Source: Antennarius striatus
Lineage: Eukaryota; Chordata; Actinopteri; Lophiiformes; Antennariidae
Assembly: GCF_040054535.1 (NCBI RefSeq)
Contig: NC_090784.1
Coordinates: forward strand, 6,248,501 to 6,312,500
Direction of reading: 5' to 3'
Length of the DNA: 64,000 nucleotides
The first letter of the stretch is position 1. Every line of letters starts with the position of its first letter. This document shows positions 45,611 through 56,220 of this stretch, one piece after another. Below the pieces are notes generated by a model. The model did no database searches and was not told where the DNA came from. It saw only the letters and a program-made list of their open reading frames with translations. The translations under genes were made by a program, and so were the position numbers.

Positions 45611-47751
45611 AGTGTGTGTCATCGGCCTGGTCAGCCTGACTGCAGTGTGTTACAGTAATATCTGCCCTAACAGAGAGGCCTTTGTCATCGCCTACAGATG
45701 TTGAGCAGCCAAAACATTAATGATTTGTTTGTGTAAGCATTTGCAATACAGTATTCAATGACGGCACTCTGTCCAAACGACTGTGTCACCCGCTAAGATG
45801 TGGATTTACAGAAGAGGTCGACATGAGGAGGACAATCTGCTGGACTCTCATCATCAGCAGGCCAAATACATGGTTAATAGATTCTATCTTTTAGCATAAT
45901 GAAATTTCACTCAGCTCATTTTAATTCTGTGTGTAATTCTAATGAGAAAGATATTCACCTTATTACACTTAAATAAAAATCAAATCACCACTAATAATCT
46001 GAAACATCAAAGCCGTCAAAATCATCCTCTGTGCCTCTACTTTCTGGTTAAAGCAATTCAAGAATAACCTAAATTACAAATAAATAAATAATGTAAAATA
46101 AGGAAAAAACATTAATGATAAAATGTACCTCTTCAGCCGAGGTCCTGTTAGACCTGCTTGAAATCCCCTGAAATCTGGTGTTAAATAGTCCTTTACTCTG
46201 TTGTCTGGTCCTTCCTCTCAATCAGGATCTTACATGTTGGTGTGTTTTCAGTGCTGAGTAGTAATTAAGACACAGCCATATTTGAGTGCCTTCTTGAAGG
46301 CATCTTTGGCGCAACTATGTGGGTGGTCCAGAGGCCTGCACCCAGTGGTGAGAGGGGATTAAAACAAAAGGCAAACAAAGCCTCACTGCAGGGAAACCAT
46401 GTTGTCAGTGTCAGCATGGATTTCCCCACTATATTTTTTGTGCCTCATAACGAGATACATTCCTGCCTGAAGTGTTAAATTGCAGAGTAAAGAAAAAGTT
46501 TAAACGTTGTGATTGCGTTTGAGAATTTTTCAAAGATTTTGACATCAAATAAATATTAAATACTTTTGGGAATGAAATGTCAGAAATTAAACCACAACCA
46601 CTCGCTCTTGTCCACCTGCCAACATGTTCTTATCTTTAAATGTAGATAATGTAATTTTTGAACACTAATTTCTTTTCATTGCTGCTGTTCATCTCCACCC
46701 TTAGCTGGGCAAATTAGATTCCAGAGATTTTGCCAAATATTAGCTACCACAAAAGTGGTCATATGCACTATGTATGCCAGCGCCTCCCAGACATTCCTTT
46801 GCACAATTTCAGAGCCTCTGGTTGAAGAGGAAGTGGTGGTGACATGAAAAGCCTGTCACTGTTCACACTTTCTAGGACACGAGTAAGCTGTGCTGCCAAG
46901 GTCAACGGCACACATGCTCTAATTGTACAAGGAGCTTGACATCTAACGGCAGGACCTGGCTAGCCAAGGCTAAACAAAGGTTAAGTCAGCAAGCACGCAC
47001 ACGCACACAACCCCTCACCCGTGCTCACAGGGGCAAGTGTCCAGAAGGCCTGAGGAGGACAGGATATACTAGACCAGCTTAGTGGCGCTTGATCTTAGTT
47101 TTTTTTAAAATCTTTTCAGAGATGCAGCACAAGAGGATATGCTTACTAACATGCACTAGACACCAGTTGAGAGATTTCTCGAAAAAAAAAGTTGAAATGA
47201 AATTGACGAGTTAAAAAAAATTAAAAACAAGACGGTTTCGAGCAAAACTTCTTAAATGTATCGTCTCTTGCCTCGAGTCTAGTTTCCTGTGTCTCTGTGA
47301 GCAGTTTGAAGACAACTTGAAGACTTGATTTTCTCTTTTGCCACCAATCCAGCGTAAATGGATTTAAAGTCCGAAAGCAGCATCGACGGACAACTGGAAC
47401 TTTTGAATTCCTTCCACATTATATGCAATGATTTGTCAAGGCCAGCAATCAATAGTGTCGTCACGAGCTGCAGCACGACAATAGGCAGCAGAGAATCTGA
47501 TCATGCTGCAATGATATCCTGACAGTCTGAAATTTGTAGCTTGTCTGTGAGGTAGCTTTGGATGAGACATGGTATTATTAGGTTTATTTAAGTGTGTATG
47601 GGCTCCCTGTGCTCTGCCAAAGGCTTGGGATTGTTTCAGTGCGACGTCCGCCTTGAAAACAAGTGACCCAGTATAGAGACCCAACAAGGACTGGCATTCC
47701 ACGGTCACTTCCAGTCTACAACACAACAGTGTAAATGCTATAGGTTAGCCA

Positions 47752-47815
<64 letters not shown>

Positions 47816-48297
47816 GTGCGTGTATTTTAAAGCAATACATCCACGTAGAATGATGTGCGTTAAATCGCGTAACAAGGCAGAACCGGGAAGAATCATTGTT
47901 TTATTATTTTCTAGTTCTGCACTTATTCTCTGTCCTGTTGGATCTAACATTAGATTGTTTTCTGTTTTTCAAATCACAATAAATAAAGAAAAAAATAAAT
48001 AAGTAAATAAGTTAAATTTGACCTGCTTGTAAATTTCAAATCAGGACGAGGAGGTTTACTTTTCATCCCACGGTCCAACAGGACAGCGGCCTGAGTGATG
48101 TTTAGTATCTCTGAGCAAAATTTAGGAAAGTAGATCTTGACATTAAAGCAGAAACAATGTTTGCGTTCAAATGTAAAATCTACTGAACAGAGCTCACAAA
48201 TGAAGCAAGAGACAACGGTACAATGCCCCCTCTCCATGCAACAAGAGCGGCTCCCGAGAGATTACATCACTCATTTCTATTGTAACGAAGCCCTGCA

Positions 48298-48371
<74 letters not shown>

Positions 48372-50008
48372 TGTGTCTGTGTGTGTGTGTGTGTGTGGTG
48401 TGTGTGGTGAGACAGAGAGAGAGAGTCTGCGTGTGTTGACCAACAGGAGCCTATGGTGAGGTAAAAATAATAGAAGTGATTTGTTTGGAGCTCCCATCTT
48501 TTGAGCCTTAATGAAATACATCTTTAACAGGTGACACCATGAAATTTGATTATTTTGATTGAAAAAAATGCGTGTTTGTGTATGTGTGTGTATGTGTGTA
48601 TGTGTGAATGTGTGTGTCTGTGTGTGTTCACGCTGTATAAAATGACTAAAGTATCTGACTCTATTACTCACAAATAAAACCTGATTTTCTTCCAAATGTC
48701 ATGCAATAACTCTTTATTTAAAAAAAACTAACAAATTAAAATTACTGTATTTGAAAATCAAAGAAAACCACGAACAGAAGGATTTTATACTATAAATTAA
48801 GCATGAATAAGATTTTGTCCTCTGCCACTTTGCTGATATAATTCCTAAAGCATTACGCCTTTCCTAAAAAAATGACTTTAACTCTGTAATGGTGGTTTCA
48901 TTGCGTTAAAGAGTGACTAGAGAATAAACTATGAATGAGCCTTTTCTGCACATGGCGAGGACGAGCTCTGTCAACCGAGCTTGTCGACATTGTGAGCAAA
49001 AGGGAACAAATCAAGTGTGGTAAATTTATGTGAGGGGGGTAAACAAAAACATTTCCATAACAAAACAAGGCTTCGACCTGCAACAGAATCCGCATTTTGC
49101 TCTTCTCAGAGCCAGACAGGCGCTTTAGGGACAAAACACAAAAGCAGACTAAAATTTCCAATTTTAACGATTTTATATATTAGTTTTTTTTACAAATAGA
49201 AATCTAAACCAGCTGTATGTTTTCTGTGTATGTCGGCTGAGCAATAATTTAACACTTCAAACAGAAAAGAATAAATTATTTCCAACTTCTCGTGCGTATG
49301 CCCGTTTGGGTACATGAGCGCGCACGAAACTAAGATTTTGAGGACTTGTTTTTAAAAAAAAAAAAAGTTTTACATGCAGGAAATAATTAAAATTAGTATA
49401 CTGTATTAAAATATTAGTCAATCAAAAAGGCCTCCGATAAATAATGTGGTCGAATATTACAAAGGAAACTGCGATAAATGAACAAGTGTATTAATTATAT
49501 TAATCGGTGAAGTCATCCATCAGCCAACAGCCGATACAGGGATGCAGCCTGCGGAACATTTACGTCAAACTGAGGTTTAGGAATAAAACATAGCACAACT
49601 TCTTCGCTGAGAACCGCACACTTCCCAGCCGATTAAAGAGACGCTTGATTTTAATGACGGCTTCTTGTGGGTTTGTTACGAATTTCTGCGTCTACAAACC
49701 TCAAGAAATTAACCATAAACGGAAACCAAAGAATAATCCAAATAAGTCCAAACGACTTTTTTCTTTCAGGGTCAAACTTAAATCGAGTTTTTAAAAAGAA
49801 AAAAAAAAAAAAAGCTCCTACACCCTGGTGAGGAAACAACAATGGTGTAAGCAGAGACTGAGGAGTAAGTTGTCTGACTGATAGAAGACCTGGAGGAGAG
49901 ACTTCAAGCTGACCAAATCCACTCACCGTGCTCGGAAACAACCCCGGTTAGTGCGGGATCCTCGTCCGACTTGAGGTGCTGCGGCTTGGCTTGCTTGCGT
50001 CGGGACAT
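36798..50008 (-). CDS. sall3: sall3, spalt-like zinc-finger transcription factor (spliced, four coding exons)
   Basis: Nuclear C2H2 zinc-finger transcriptional regulator of the Spalt/SALL family. The spliced CDS joins 50008-49927, 41482-38324, 37974-37637 and 37229-36798. Phases fit throughout and give 1,336 residues plus stop; human SALL3 is about 1,300. Features seen: N-terminal [11 protein letters not shown], the NuRD-recruiting motif of the family; C2HC finger (C52, C55, H68, C72); Q-rich stretch from residue 237; finger pair 481-529; finger triplet 764-844; last finger pair 1151-1199; C-terminus ending NKEIGIN. Assignment to SALL3 rather than SALL1 or SALL4 rests on the DADSG...SRSG start of exon 2, the [20 protein letters not shown] segment before the first pair, and the C-terminal exon. 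The expected zinc-finger pair between the triplet and the last pair is missing. Teleosts may carry two sall3 ohnologs, and I cannot tell which this is. Confidence 0.96.
37230..37636 (-). other. sall3 intron 3
   Basis: This 407 bp AT-rich intron runs from GTATTA to TTATTTTAG in phase 0 and interrupts the last zinc finger. Retention would end the protein five codons after the splice site. I see no repeats or other features in it. Confidence 0.9.
37637..37974 (-). CDS. sall3: sall3 coding exon 3
   Basis: This 338 nt exon encodes the remainder of codon 1081 through K1193. It follows a TTTTTTTTAG acceptor and begins GG CTG AGC, so exon 2's last G restores a glycine codon. It carries the [10 protein letters not shown] segment typical of SALL3 (IKME is a SUMO-type site), a proline-rich linker, and finger C1151-C1154-H1167-H1171. 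It also carries the cysteine half of the last finger (C1179, C1182). The exon ends AAT CTG AAG followed by GTATTA, so intron 3 splits the last finger just before its two histidines, in phase 0. Confidence 0.96.
37975..38323 (-). other. sall3 intron 2, lacking the ZFC3 coding segment
   Basis: This 349 bp AT-rich GT-AG intron lies between coding exons 2 and 3. I read it for the zinc-finger pair that mammalian SALL3 encodes at this point and found none. No frame contains the C-x2-C...H-x3-H spacing, and no minus-strand open frame of useful length remains. A second in-phase donor-like site (ACA followed by GTAAAG) lies 15 nt downstream of the chosen donor and would add five residues. Confidence 0.85.
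38324..41482 (-). CDS. sall3: sall3 coding exon 2 (large zinc-finger exon)
   Basis: This 3,159 nt exon follows a TTCCTTTAG acceptor and encodes residues 28-1081. In order it holds the C2HC finger (residues 52-72), an acidic and serine/proline-rich region, the Q-rich stretch (about 237-250), the first C2H2 pair (C481 to H529, HTGERPY linker), another Ser/Pro-rich region, the conserved [20 protein letters not shown] segment, and the finger triplet (C764 to H844). Two SUMO-type consensus sites, VKSE and IKEE, lie near residues 1033 and 1065. The exon ends at GAT CGA G followed by GTGTGT. In mammalian SALL1 and SALL3 the equivalent point is followed by another zinc-finger pair. Here the frame instead reaches a stop 13 codons later (TAA at 38285-38283), inside the intron. 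Confidence 0.97.
42093..42237. repeat. Compound (CT)n(GT)n microsatellite in sall3 intron 1
   Basis: About 80 bp of CT followed by about 60 bp of GT. Confidence 0.98.
43232..43325. repeat. Degraded interspersed teleost repeat in sall3 intron 1
   Basis: The string ATCAATCAATCAACTTTCATTGTAGAGCGCTT, followed by an ACAGACATGTCAAAGAGCATTTACAGA block and AATCCAACA, matches the layout of a very common fish interspersed repeat (ATTTGTATAGCGC type). Assignment is by pattern only. Confidence 0.55.
45552..45619. repeat. (GT)n microsatellite in sall3 intron 1
   Basis: Nearly perfect GT repeat with one CA interruption. Confidence 0.97.
47754..47824. repeat. (GT)n microsatellite in sall3 intron 1
   Basis: GT repeat with CG variants at its right end. 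Confidence 0.97.
48299..48426. repeat. (GT)n plus (GA)n microsatellite in sall3 intron 1
   Basis: A long GT repeat with GG and CT interruptions, ending in a short GA tract. Confidence 0.97.
49927..50008 (-). CDS. sall3: sall3 coding exon 1
   Basis: This exon encodes the first 27 residues and the first base of codon 28. It starts with the invariant SALL N-terminus [11 protein letters not shown], which recruits the NuRD repressor complex in SALL proteins. The frame is open upstream, but this ATG is chosen because the conserved motif begins exactly there. The exon ends CAC G followed by a consensus GTGAGT donor at 49926. It leaves one base that joins CC of exon 2 to make an alanine codon. Confidence 0.95.
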
Positions 50009-51280
50009 GCTGATTGCGTCAGTGCTGGCGATGCTTCTGCTTTTGCGCTCCGAGATGTCTCTGCGTTTTGCAGATACATCAGCGAAGAGCGAATGAATCA
50101 ACGCACAAAAAAAAAAAAAAAGTTCGCAAACAGTCTGGTAGCGGAGAGAGGAGGTAAAAAAAAAAAAAAAAGAAAAAAAGAAAAGAAAAAAAAAAGAATG
50201 TGAAATTAGCCGGTGTGGCTGCCGCCGTTGCTGTCGCTGGATTGCGTTGGATTGCGCATGTCGGTATAATAATTATGATAGTGAATAATGCCTCGCGATT
50301 AATGGCACCGTGTGAAGGTGGGGAGGATTGGCTGGAGTCCAGCGGACGCGCATTGGATATGGTAATGAGGGACGGACTAAGCAATTAGCCGCTTCACTCT
50401 CAGACTTTATCCGTCTCTTTTTCTCTTTTACTATCCAACCTCCCCCAACAACATAACACAACACACCAAATCTCTTGTTATGCCCAGCTCACAGGGGGGT
50501 CTTCAACAGGAAAATGTCAGCCTCCTTTTTTGTTTTGTTTTTTCCTCCTTTCTTTCACGAAGCGCACTGACTCACGAGTGGTCGGGATTCCGTCTTTCTT
50601 CTCAAACTCTCCTCTTCATCAGTCCGATTTTTTTATTTTTTTATTTTATTATCCCAGGTTAAGAGTCTCAGAGAGCTTCTTTCTCACAAAAGAATCACGA
50701 TTGTTTCGTTCACTTCTCGCACTTTCTCTTTCTCGGGAACTTGTGTGTGAAACGACGTCGAAACGCGCCTCCTTCTGAGTTGGACCCAACTGAAGCGACG
50801 TTTACAGCCTCCAAAGATGATCCCAGGGTTTTATTTTCTCTGTATGGACACCTTTTCCGGTAAAGTAGTTGCCGTTTGAATTGTGGGGGGTCGCATTAAG
50901 TTCTTGACAATATCAATAAAGTGTTAGCTTTTTTTTTTTTCTAATGGCGCAGCTCCGCTCTCCAAACTTTGACGCGTTTTTTTTTTTTTTTTTCCAGAAA
51001 GCGGCGCCGCGATGAAACAGTCCTCTCCGGAACGCCAACAGTTTCAATGTGATCAAAAAGTCATTTGTCTGGCAAAAGAGAGGTCGCCTGAGTGTTCCTG
51101 ATGATCGCAACAGAGTTCCGCTCGTCCTCCTCCCCTCCCCGTGCTTCAGCTCCCGGTTGCGCCTTCGTCTCGTTGCGCGCTCCAAAAGTGACTTTTCTGG
51201 ATATTTTGGTGACCAAACACTCAGACGCCGCTTGTTCTTCCTGATCAAAGCACCAAACAGCGTCTCCCCTTCAGGCTGAG
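50009..51280 (-). promoter_or_regulatory. Probable sall3 5' UTR and CpG-rich promoter region
   Basis: The sequence immediately upstream of the sall3 start is visibly richer in CpG than the desert around it, especially 50205-50350 and 50730-51240 (clusters such as GCGGCGCCGCG and ACGACGTCG). CpG-island promoters are usual for SALL genes. No TATA box can be placed with confidence, so the transcription start is unknown. On the sense strand the region also contains three long T tracts (about 50106-50120, 50157-50196 and 50978-50995). Confidence 0.5.
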
Positions 51281-51360
51281 GCTCATATTGAAGCCAACTT
51301 TGAAGTTACCTCCTGACAGCCCACGAGCACTGTTGGTCTCTTGGTAATGGACATGGCTCC

Positions 51361-51394
51361 GTGTGTGTGTGTGTGTGTGTGGGGGGGGGGGGGA
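51361..51394. repeat. (GT)n plus G-run
   Basis: About 20 bp of GT followed by a run of about 14 G. Confidence 0.95.
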
Positions 51395-52649
51395 CTGCGC
51401 CGTGTGTGTGAGTTAACCCCCCAAGCAAAAGGTTCAGCCCATTGCTTTGAGCCACCACTAGGATGTACCACCACGTTACTGTTGGATGGATCGTCCTCAG
51501 ACTCCAGTGTGAACACCCAGATTTGACCTCCCATCAAATAACATCTCAGAGCTCTTACCAGCCGCTGCCTGTAACAGATAGACTGTCATTTTAATCTCGC
51601 TGGGTATTTTGTTTTTTACGAGTGAAGCTTTTGTGCTCCAGGGGCTCTCCATCATAACCTGCTTACCTTTTATGTTAACTTTATTTCTAGTTTATGGACA
51701 TTTTATACACAGTGGCAACCCCTGGAAACGGGCACTGCCCTTTTTGTTGACAGTATTAATGTCCCATTGATGTACTGTGAGAATAAAGAGTAATTTATGA
51801 CGTAACGGAGGTCTGAATGGTTTGTTCAAAACGTCGGATGAACATAATAAATTCTTAATGTCTCGTAAAACATACTGTATTTCATCTCTCTTCAAATGCA
51901 CTGTCACATTTACAAGAGACGGAAAACAAACCCAAGTCGTTTTTGACGCCAGCTGATGAACACATTAACCCTTTACTTTGCGAATAACTCTTTGTAAATC
52001 TGGATGCATGCTGTGGCGGAGTGTCCGCGTTAATGAGGACGGGATTGAAGGATTAGAACGAGTGGAGCCGGCTCACATTTAAAGAAGAGAGCATTTTCTC
52101 TTCTGACATGTTGTTCTTTCTATAATGTAATAGAGTGGTCTCTTTAATGTAAACATTTTTATTAGATAATTTAAAAAAATCGTTATTAAAAATAACGGCA
52201 AATACGTGCAATTTTAATTTCTAAATAAATTTAAATAAATTCGCGTAACGATTTTTTTAAAAAAAATCATGATTGGGGTGAGAAATGAGTCGGTTTGGCA
52301 CCCACACCCCCCACACCTCCCCATCTCGCTCTCTCTCTCTGTGGTTTGACTTGTCTATTCCCCTGAGTCCAACTCATACAAGAGACACATTTCTTGACAA
52401 GGTCGTCCTGTGAACAAAGTTTGTTCTTTCTTCTTCAGCCTCCTTTTTTTCCCCTTCATCAACCCCTTTGGAAGTTATGTCCAAAAGCCTGTTATTATCT
52501 GGTATTAATAGATGCAGCCCCAGGAAGACAAAATCAGCTATTGATAATTGCAAGGAGTGTACGGCAGCTACTGCATCGATCGGCGTGTCCTCCACTCCCC
52601 TGGTACTGAGAGATAAGGAGACACACTCTTTAGAGCAATATAATTTCTT
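51395..52649. other. Upstream flank of sall3, nothing assigned
   Basis: AT-rich sequence with a short CT tract near 52330 and no supported exon. Confidence 0.6.
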
Positions 52650-53200
52650 TTGACCTATCTGCTTGCTACAGACTTATGATGAATAGCCAGAGTGGCTGAA
52701 GTCCTTTATCACCAAAGTTACCCCCTTGATATAATATTGATTCTTTATAACTAGCTCGCCACACAAAAATCAAACTGTCCACTTGGCCATCATCATCATC
52801 AATATCATCACAAAGGCGAAGGAATGAAGATCCCTGTGCACCAAACAACCGAGCCTTTACAATCCCCTCTGTTGGCCTAATCTTTATGTTGCTGATGATG
52901 AAAGGAGAGGGGAAACAAGGCAAGGTGCCATTTAAAACGAGGTGCCATTTAATCCGGTATAGACTGCATACACACACAGGGGGAAGGAGTGGGGTGGGGG
53001 GTTCCAGTGTGATCAGGATTGCCGAGCAGCTTCTATCTCTGGCAAAGTCATTGATATTGTGTGGAAATAATGATTGACAGAAAGGTATGTTTTCTGAGTT
53101 CAGCCTTCACATAACCTGTTATTCGGTCTCGGTAATAATCCCATAATTTCCTGTAATTGACAGTGGGATGATGATGATAAAGACATACCCCTGAGGGGGA
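52650..53200. promoter_or_regulatory. Candidate upstream regulatory element of sall3
   Basis: Unique sequence 2.6-3.2 kb upstream of the sall3 start, with a direct 13-mer repeat AGGTGCCATTTAA (52923-52935 and 52940-52952) and a TAATAATCCC/TAATTTCC cluster near 53130. The AGGTG cores resemble E2-box half-sites. Function is inferred. Confidence 0.25.
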
Positions 53201-53448
53201 AAAAAAAAAAAAAGATACAATGGTGATGAATTTATAAAGGCTGAATATTCAGTTTGACAACAAATAAATAGCTCTTCAGTTGTGATTGCTAAGTGAAAAT
53301 CTGTGCGTTTGTTTTATGGTGCGGCTCATACCGGACGCGCCTCAGAGGTGTCGTTTAACATTAAGGGACGGGATGTTTTGCTGCATAGCTGGAGCCCCAG
53401 CGGGGCCACTCTCCCTATTCACCAAGAGAGGGGGGAGAGCGCTGCTGG

Positions 53449-53574
53449 GTGAGGGGTAGGGGGAGGAGGAGGGGAGGACTGAGGGATGGAGGGAGGGTGG
53501 GAGAGAAGAAACGTGTAATCACCCCCAAACAACCATTTTTACCCATTTCACCCCTTCTGGATCTGTGTCGCAAG
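53449..53574 (+). other. Possible untranslated first exon upstream of the 53.7 kb exon
   Basis: This is a purine-rich leader (GGGAGGAGGAGGGGAGGA-type sequence) followed by a pyrimidine-rich stretch, ending in the strong donor GCAAG/GTAAGA. The 5' limit is arbitrary. It is supported only by the donor and by the acceptor 112 bp downstream. Confidence 0.2.
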
Positions 53575-53686
53575 GTAAGAAAACGAATACTTGGCTTTTA
53601 CACTGGCCCTCTCTACACCATAAACTGCATCGGCAGACTTCTGTTAGAACTGCTCTCCCTTTCTCCATTCCTCTCACACCCTGCAG

Positions 53687-53756
53687 TCTGCCATGAGCCC
53701 AACTTCCACTGCGGACACCGCGAAGAGAGGCCAGACCGTGAAGGAGACACCAAGAG
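53687..53756 (+). CDS. Possible first coding exon of a plus-strand transcript divergent from sall3
   Basis: A pyrimidine-rich acceptor (CTCTCACACCCTGCAG) precedes TCTGCC and then an ATG at 53693, with G at -3. Twenty-one codons follow, beginning MSPTSTADTAKRG, and then a donor at AGAG followed by GTAAAT. A GCAAG followed by GTAAGA donor at 53574/53575 would supply an upstream untranslated exon across a 112 bp intron. I do not recognise the peptide. It may be the start of a real protein, or part of a long non-coding RNA divergent from sall3. No downstream exon was identified. Confidence 0.3.
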
Positions 53757-54188
53757 GTAAATGTCGCAGCTTGAATTTATTCTATTTTCTGCCGCTGTGC
53801 GTAATTGTAAAATAATAAGTAAATTGACATTAAACACATTTAAATGCAATTATTGGGTAACATTATATATTTAAATGCGTTGGTCGGATTGTAAAAGATG
53901 TGATTAGTTAGTTAAAATAAGTGAAATTGCGCGTCCCTTCCGTGGGTGTCCAATCAGACGTCTTTGCGCCGCCGCAACTGGTGCCAAGACGCATTTACAC
54001 ACACCGCAGGCTACTGTAGCAGCCTATGGCATACCGCTGAGGCTTCTGCACCAATCAGAGTAAAGGTGTAACTTTTTTTTTTCTGCTATTGGCTATATTA
54101 ACATAATTTCACACAATCTCTTAAAACAAGTCACCATTATCCTATTGCATAAAATATCATATTTCTCTCTATCACTTCTCTCTCTCTC

Positions 54189-54326
<138 letters not shown>

Positions 54327-55971
54327 CTGATAGTTAATAATTGTTATATTTTCTTTTGACTGTGTGTTTCATTCTCTCAGAATCAACAACAAGTTCACTT
54401 ATTTTGTATTATGTATTGTGGTGGTTTTCTGTTATAGTATTTTAGGGTTCCTTTATTTCAAGTCTTGGTAAGGTCAAAAATAAGGTAATCAGTTCTGTGA
54501 TGTTGTGACAGTCTATCATTGAAATTGTGATACAGTACAGTATTCTACTGCTTTGTGCTGTCAGAGGTTTTATTTTAATATAAGACACAATGTTATCATT
54601 TAAAATAGGATCATGTGGTCTAAAGAGATGGGTGTTGATATGTGGGTCACTGTTCACAGCTTAGACTCATTAACAGCCTTTTCACTGACGTGTTGCTCGA
54701 GGTATTGGGAGATAGTTGTTCTAACTGTGTCGTGTAAGTAGACACAGTGAAAGTATCAGTGTTGTCTAAATGTATGATTCAACATTGTTTGTTTGACATG
54801 TTTTATCTTTGCTCTGCAGCAAACAATGATTTGCCGGATTTGTAAAACACACATATACACACAATTTGATATATAATTGTGGACTTCATGCATTAATAAT
54901 GAATGTTGTAGGCGTGTCTCTACTAAATGGCAGCTGTGATCCTGCACAGAAAGTAATGTTTCACTCTCACATTCAGTGCAGATACATGTAGCAAGAGGTG
55001 TTTCAAACATTATTTTTTCCACACTAGACAGCAGTGAACTCATTCTCAGTTATCATAACATGACATGCTTTATACCCCTCATATGAAAGGAGCTGAGATG
55101 AAATGTGACAGGCAGCTCGTACCTTAGACGAGAAAAATTTGAGCTGACTGGTTCAATCATGACTGACTGAAATGAATCAAATCAACCAATTTCTTCTGTT
55201 ACTGTAATTAAATTAGAGGCTGGAGTGTAATTGGACATTCAGAGGAGACAAAATGCTCATTGCTGCCACCAACGGATGACGTGCCAAAGTCAGTGTGCAA
55301 GGCAGTGCAACAAATGGTGGATGACACAATGAGAAAGCTTCAATGGAACGATCTACAAACAAAAAACCTTCTGGTTTTCTGCCAAACTGAAACACTGTCT
55401 CAGAGAAAGAGATATATTTTGATATCTGCCATCATAAACAAAACGATATATACTGTACGGAAAGTGTCGAAGGTGTGCTGTCAAAATACAGACTCAACAA
55501 ATGGTTGTACATTCAGGATATTTTTACCTTTAGACCCTAAAACACTCAGTGAATTCCAAAATAGAGAGAGATCAACAGTTCTTGAATAAACAAATTACTT
55601 TGTAAGTGTTTACCTGACAACTCTCCAGAATTAACTAATAGAGGAAAATGTGTGCAAAATTTGACAATGCCATTGTTTGCTGATGAAGTCTGATATTTAT
55701 TATGTGTCAAAGATGTAAGAGCATCATTACTTTTAGCATTTGAATCAGAGGCCCTGCATCAAATTATCTCACACATCTACTACTGCTTGTCCCGAGCTTG
55801 ACGGCTGGAGGTTTTAGCTCCGTAGCCGCGGTCATCTGTGGCTCTAATGCCATTTCCAAGAACAATGAGCAGAAAGGGGCTAAAGTCACACTGATGACAC
55901 TTAATCTCGTTGGAATTCCTCCACAAGTTTGACCTTGGGAAGATATTAGCCACTCGACAAGTGACATTGTT

Positions 55972-56040
55972 TGTGTGTGTGTGTGTGCGTGCGTGTGTGT
56001 GTGCGCGTGTGTGTGTGCGTGTACGGGCGGGGGGGGGGGG
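55972..56040. repeat. (GT)n/(GC)-variant repeat plus G-run
   Basis: GT repeat with CG variants, ending in a run of about 12 G. Confidence 0.93.
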
Positions 56041-56130
56041 CGTCTGTGTATCTCTGTCCACAGTTGTCCATGTTTTCTGCATGTGGTGGGAAACACACGT
56101 GAACTTTGCTTTAGTGCAATTATCTGTAAG

Positions 56131-56139
56131 GTGTGTGTG

Positions 56140-56191
<52 letters not shown>

Positions 56192-56220
56192 TGTGTGTGT
56201 GTGTGTGTTTGTGGGGGGGG
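56131..56220. repeat. (GT)n repeat plus G-run
   Basis: GT repeat with CG variants, ending in a G-run much like the tract 100 bp to its left. Confidence 0.95.

Larger units (their letters stand above)
41483..49926 (-). other. sall3 intron 1
   Basis: This 8.4 kb intron runs from GTGAGT to TTCCTTTAG. It contains a compound (CT)n(GT)n tract at 42.1 kb, a degraded teleost repeat at 43.2 kb and (GT)n tracts at 45.55, 47.75 and 48.3 kb. The rest is unique AT-rich sequence. The 46.65-46.80 kb part is non-repetitive and rich in TAAT-type words, so it could be regulatory, but I have no direct evidence. Confidence 0.85.
53320..54095. promoter_or_regulatory. GC-rich, CCAAT-bearing putative promoter cluster
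   Basis: CpG-containing sequence at 53325-53405 and 53930-54010 stands out from the AT-rich surroundings. Three CCAAT boxes occur in 140 bp: CCAATCAG at 53950 and 54051, and an inverted one (ATTGG) at 54088-54092. Such clusters are typical of NF-Y-bound promoters. Their position, to the right of the plus-strand exon candidate, would suit a leftward or bidirectional start. Confidence 0.35.

Noticed and set aside
55260..55589. 109-codon plus-strand frame
   Set aside because: It starts with TTG rather than ATG, has no recognisable domain and lacks clear flanking splice sites or a promoter.
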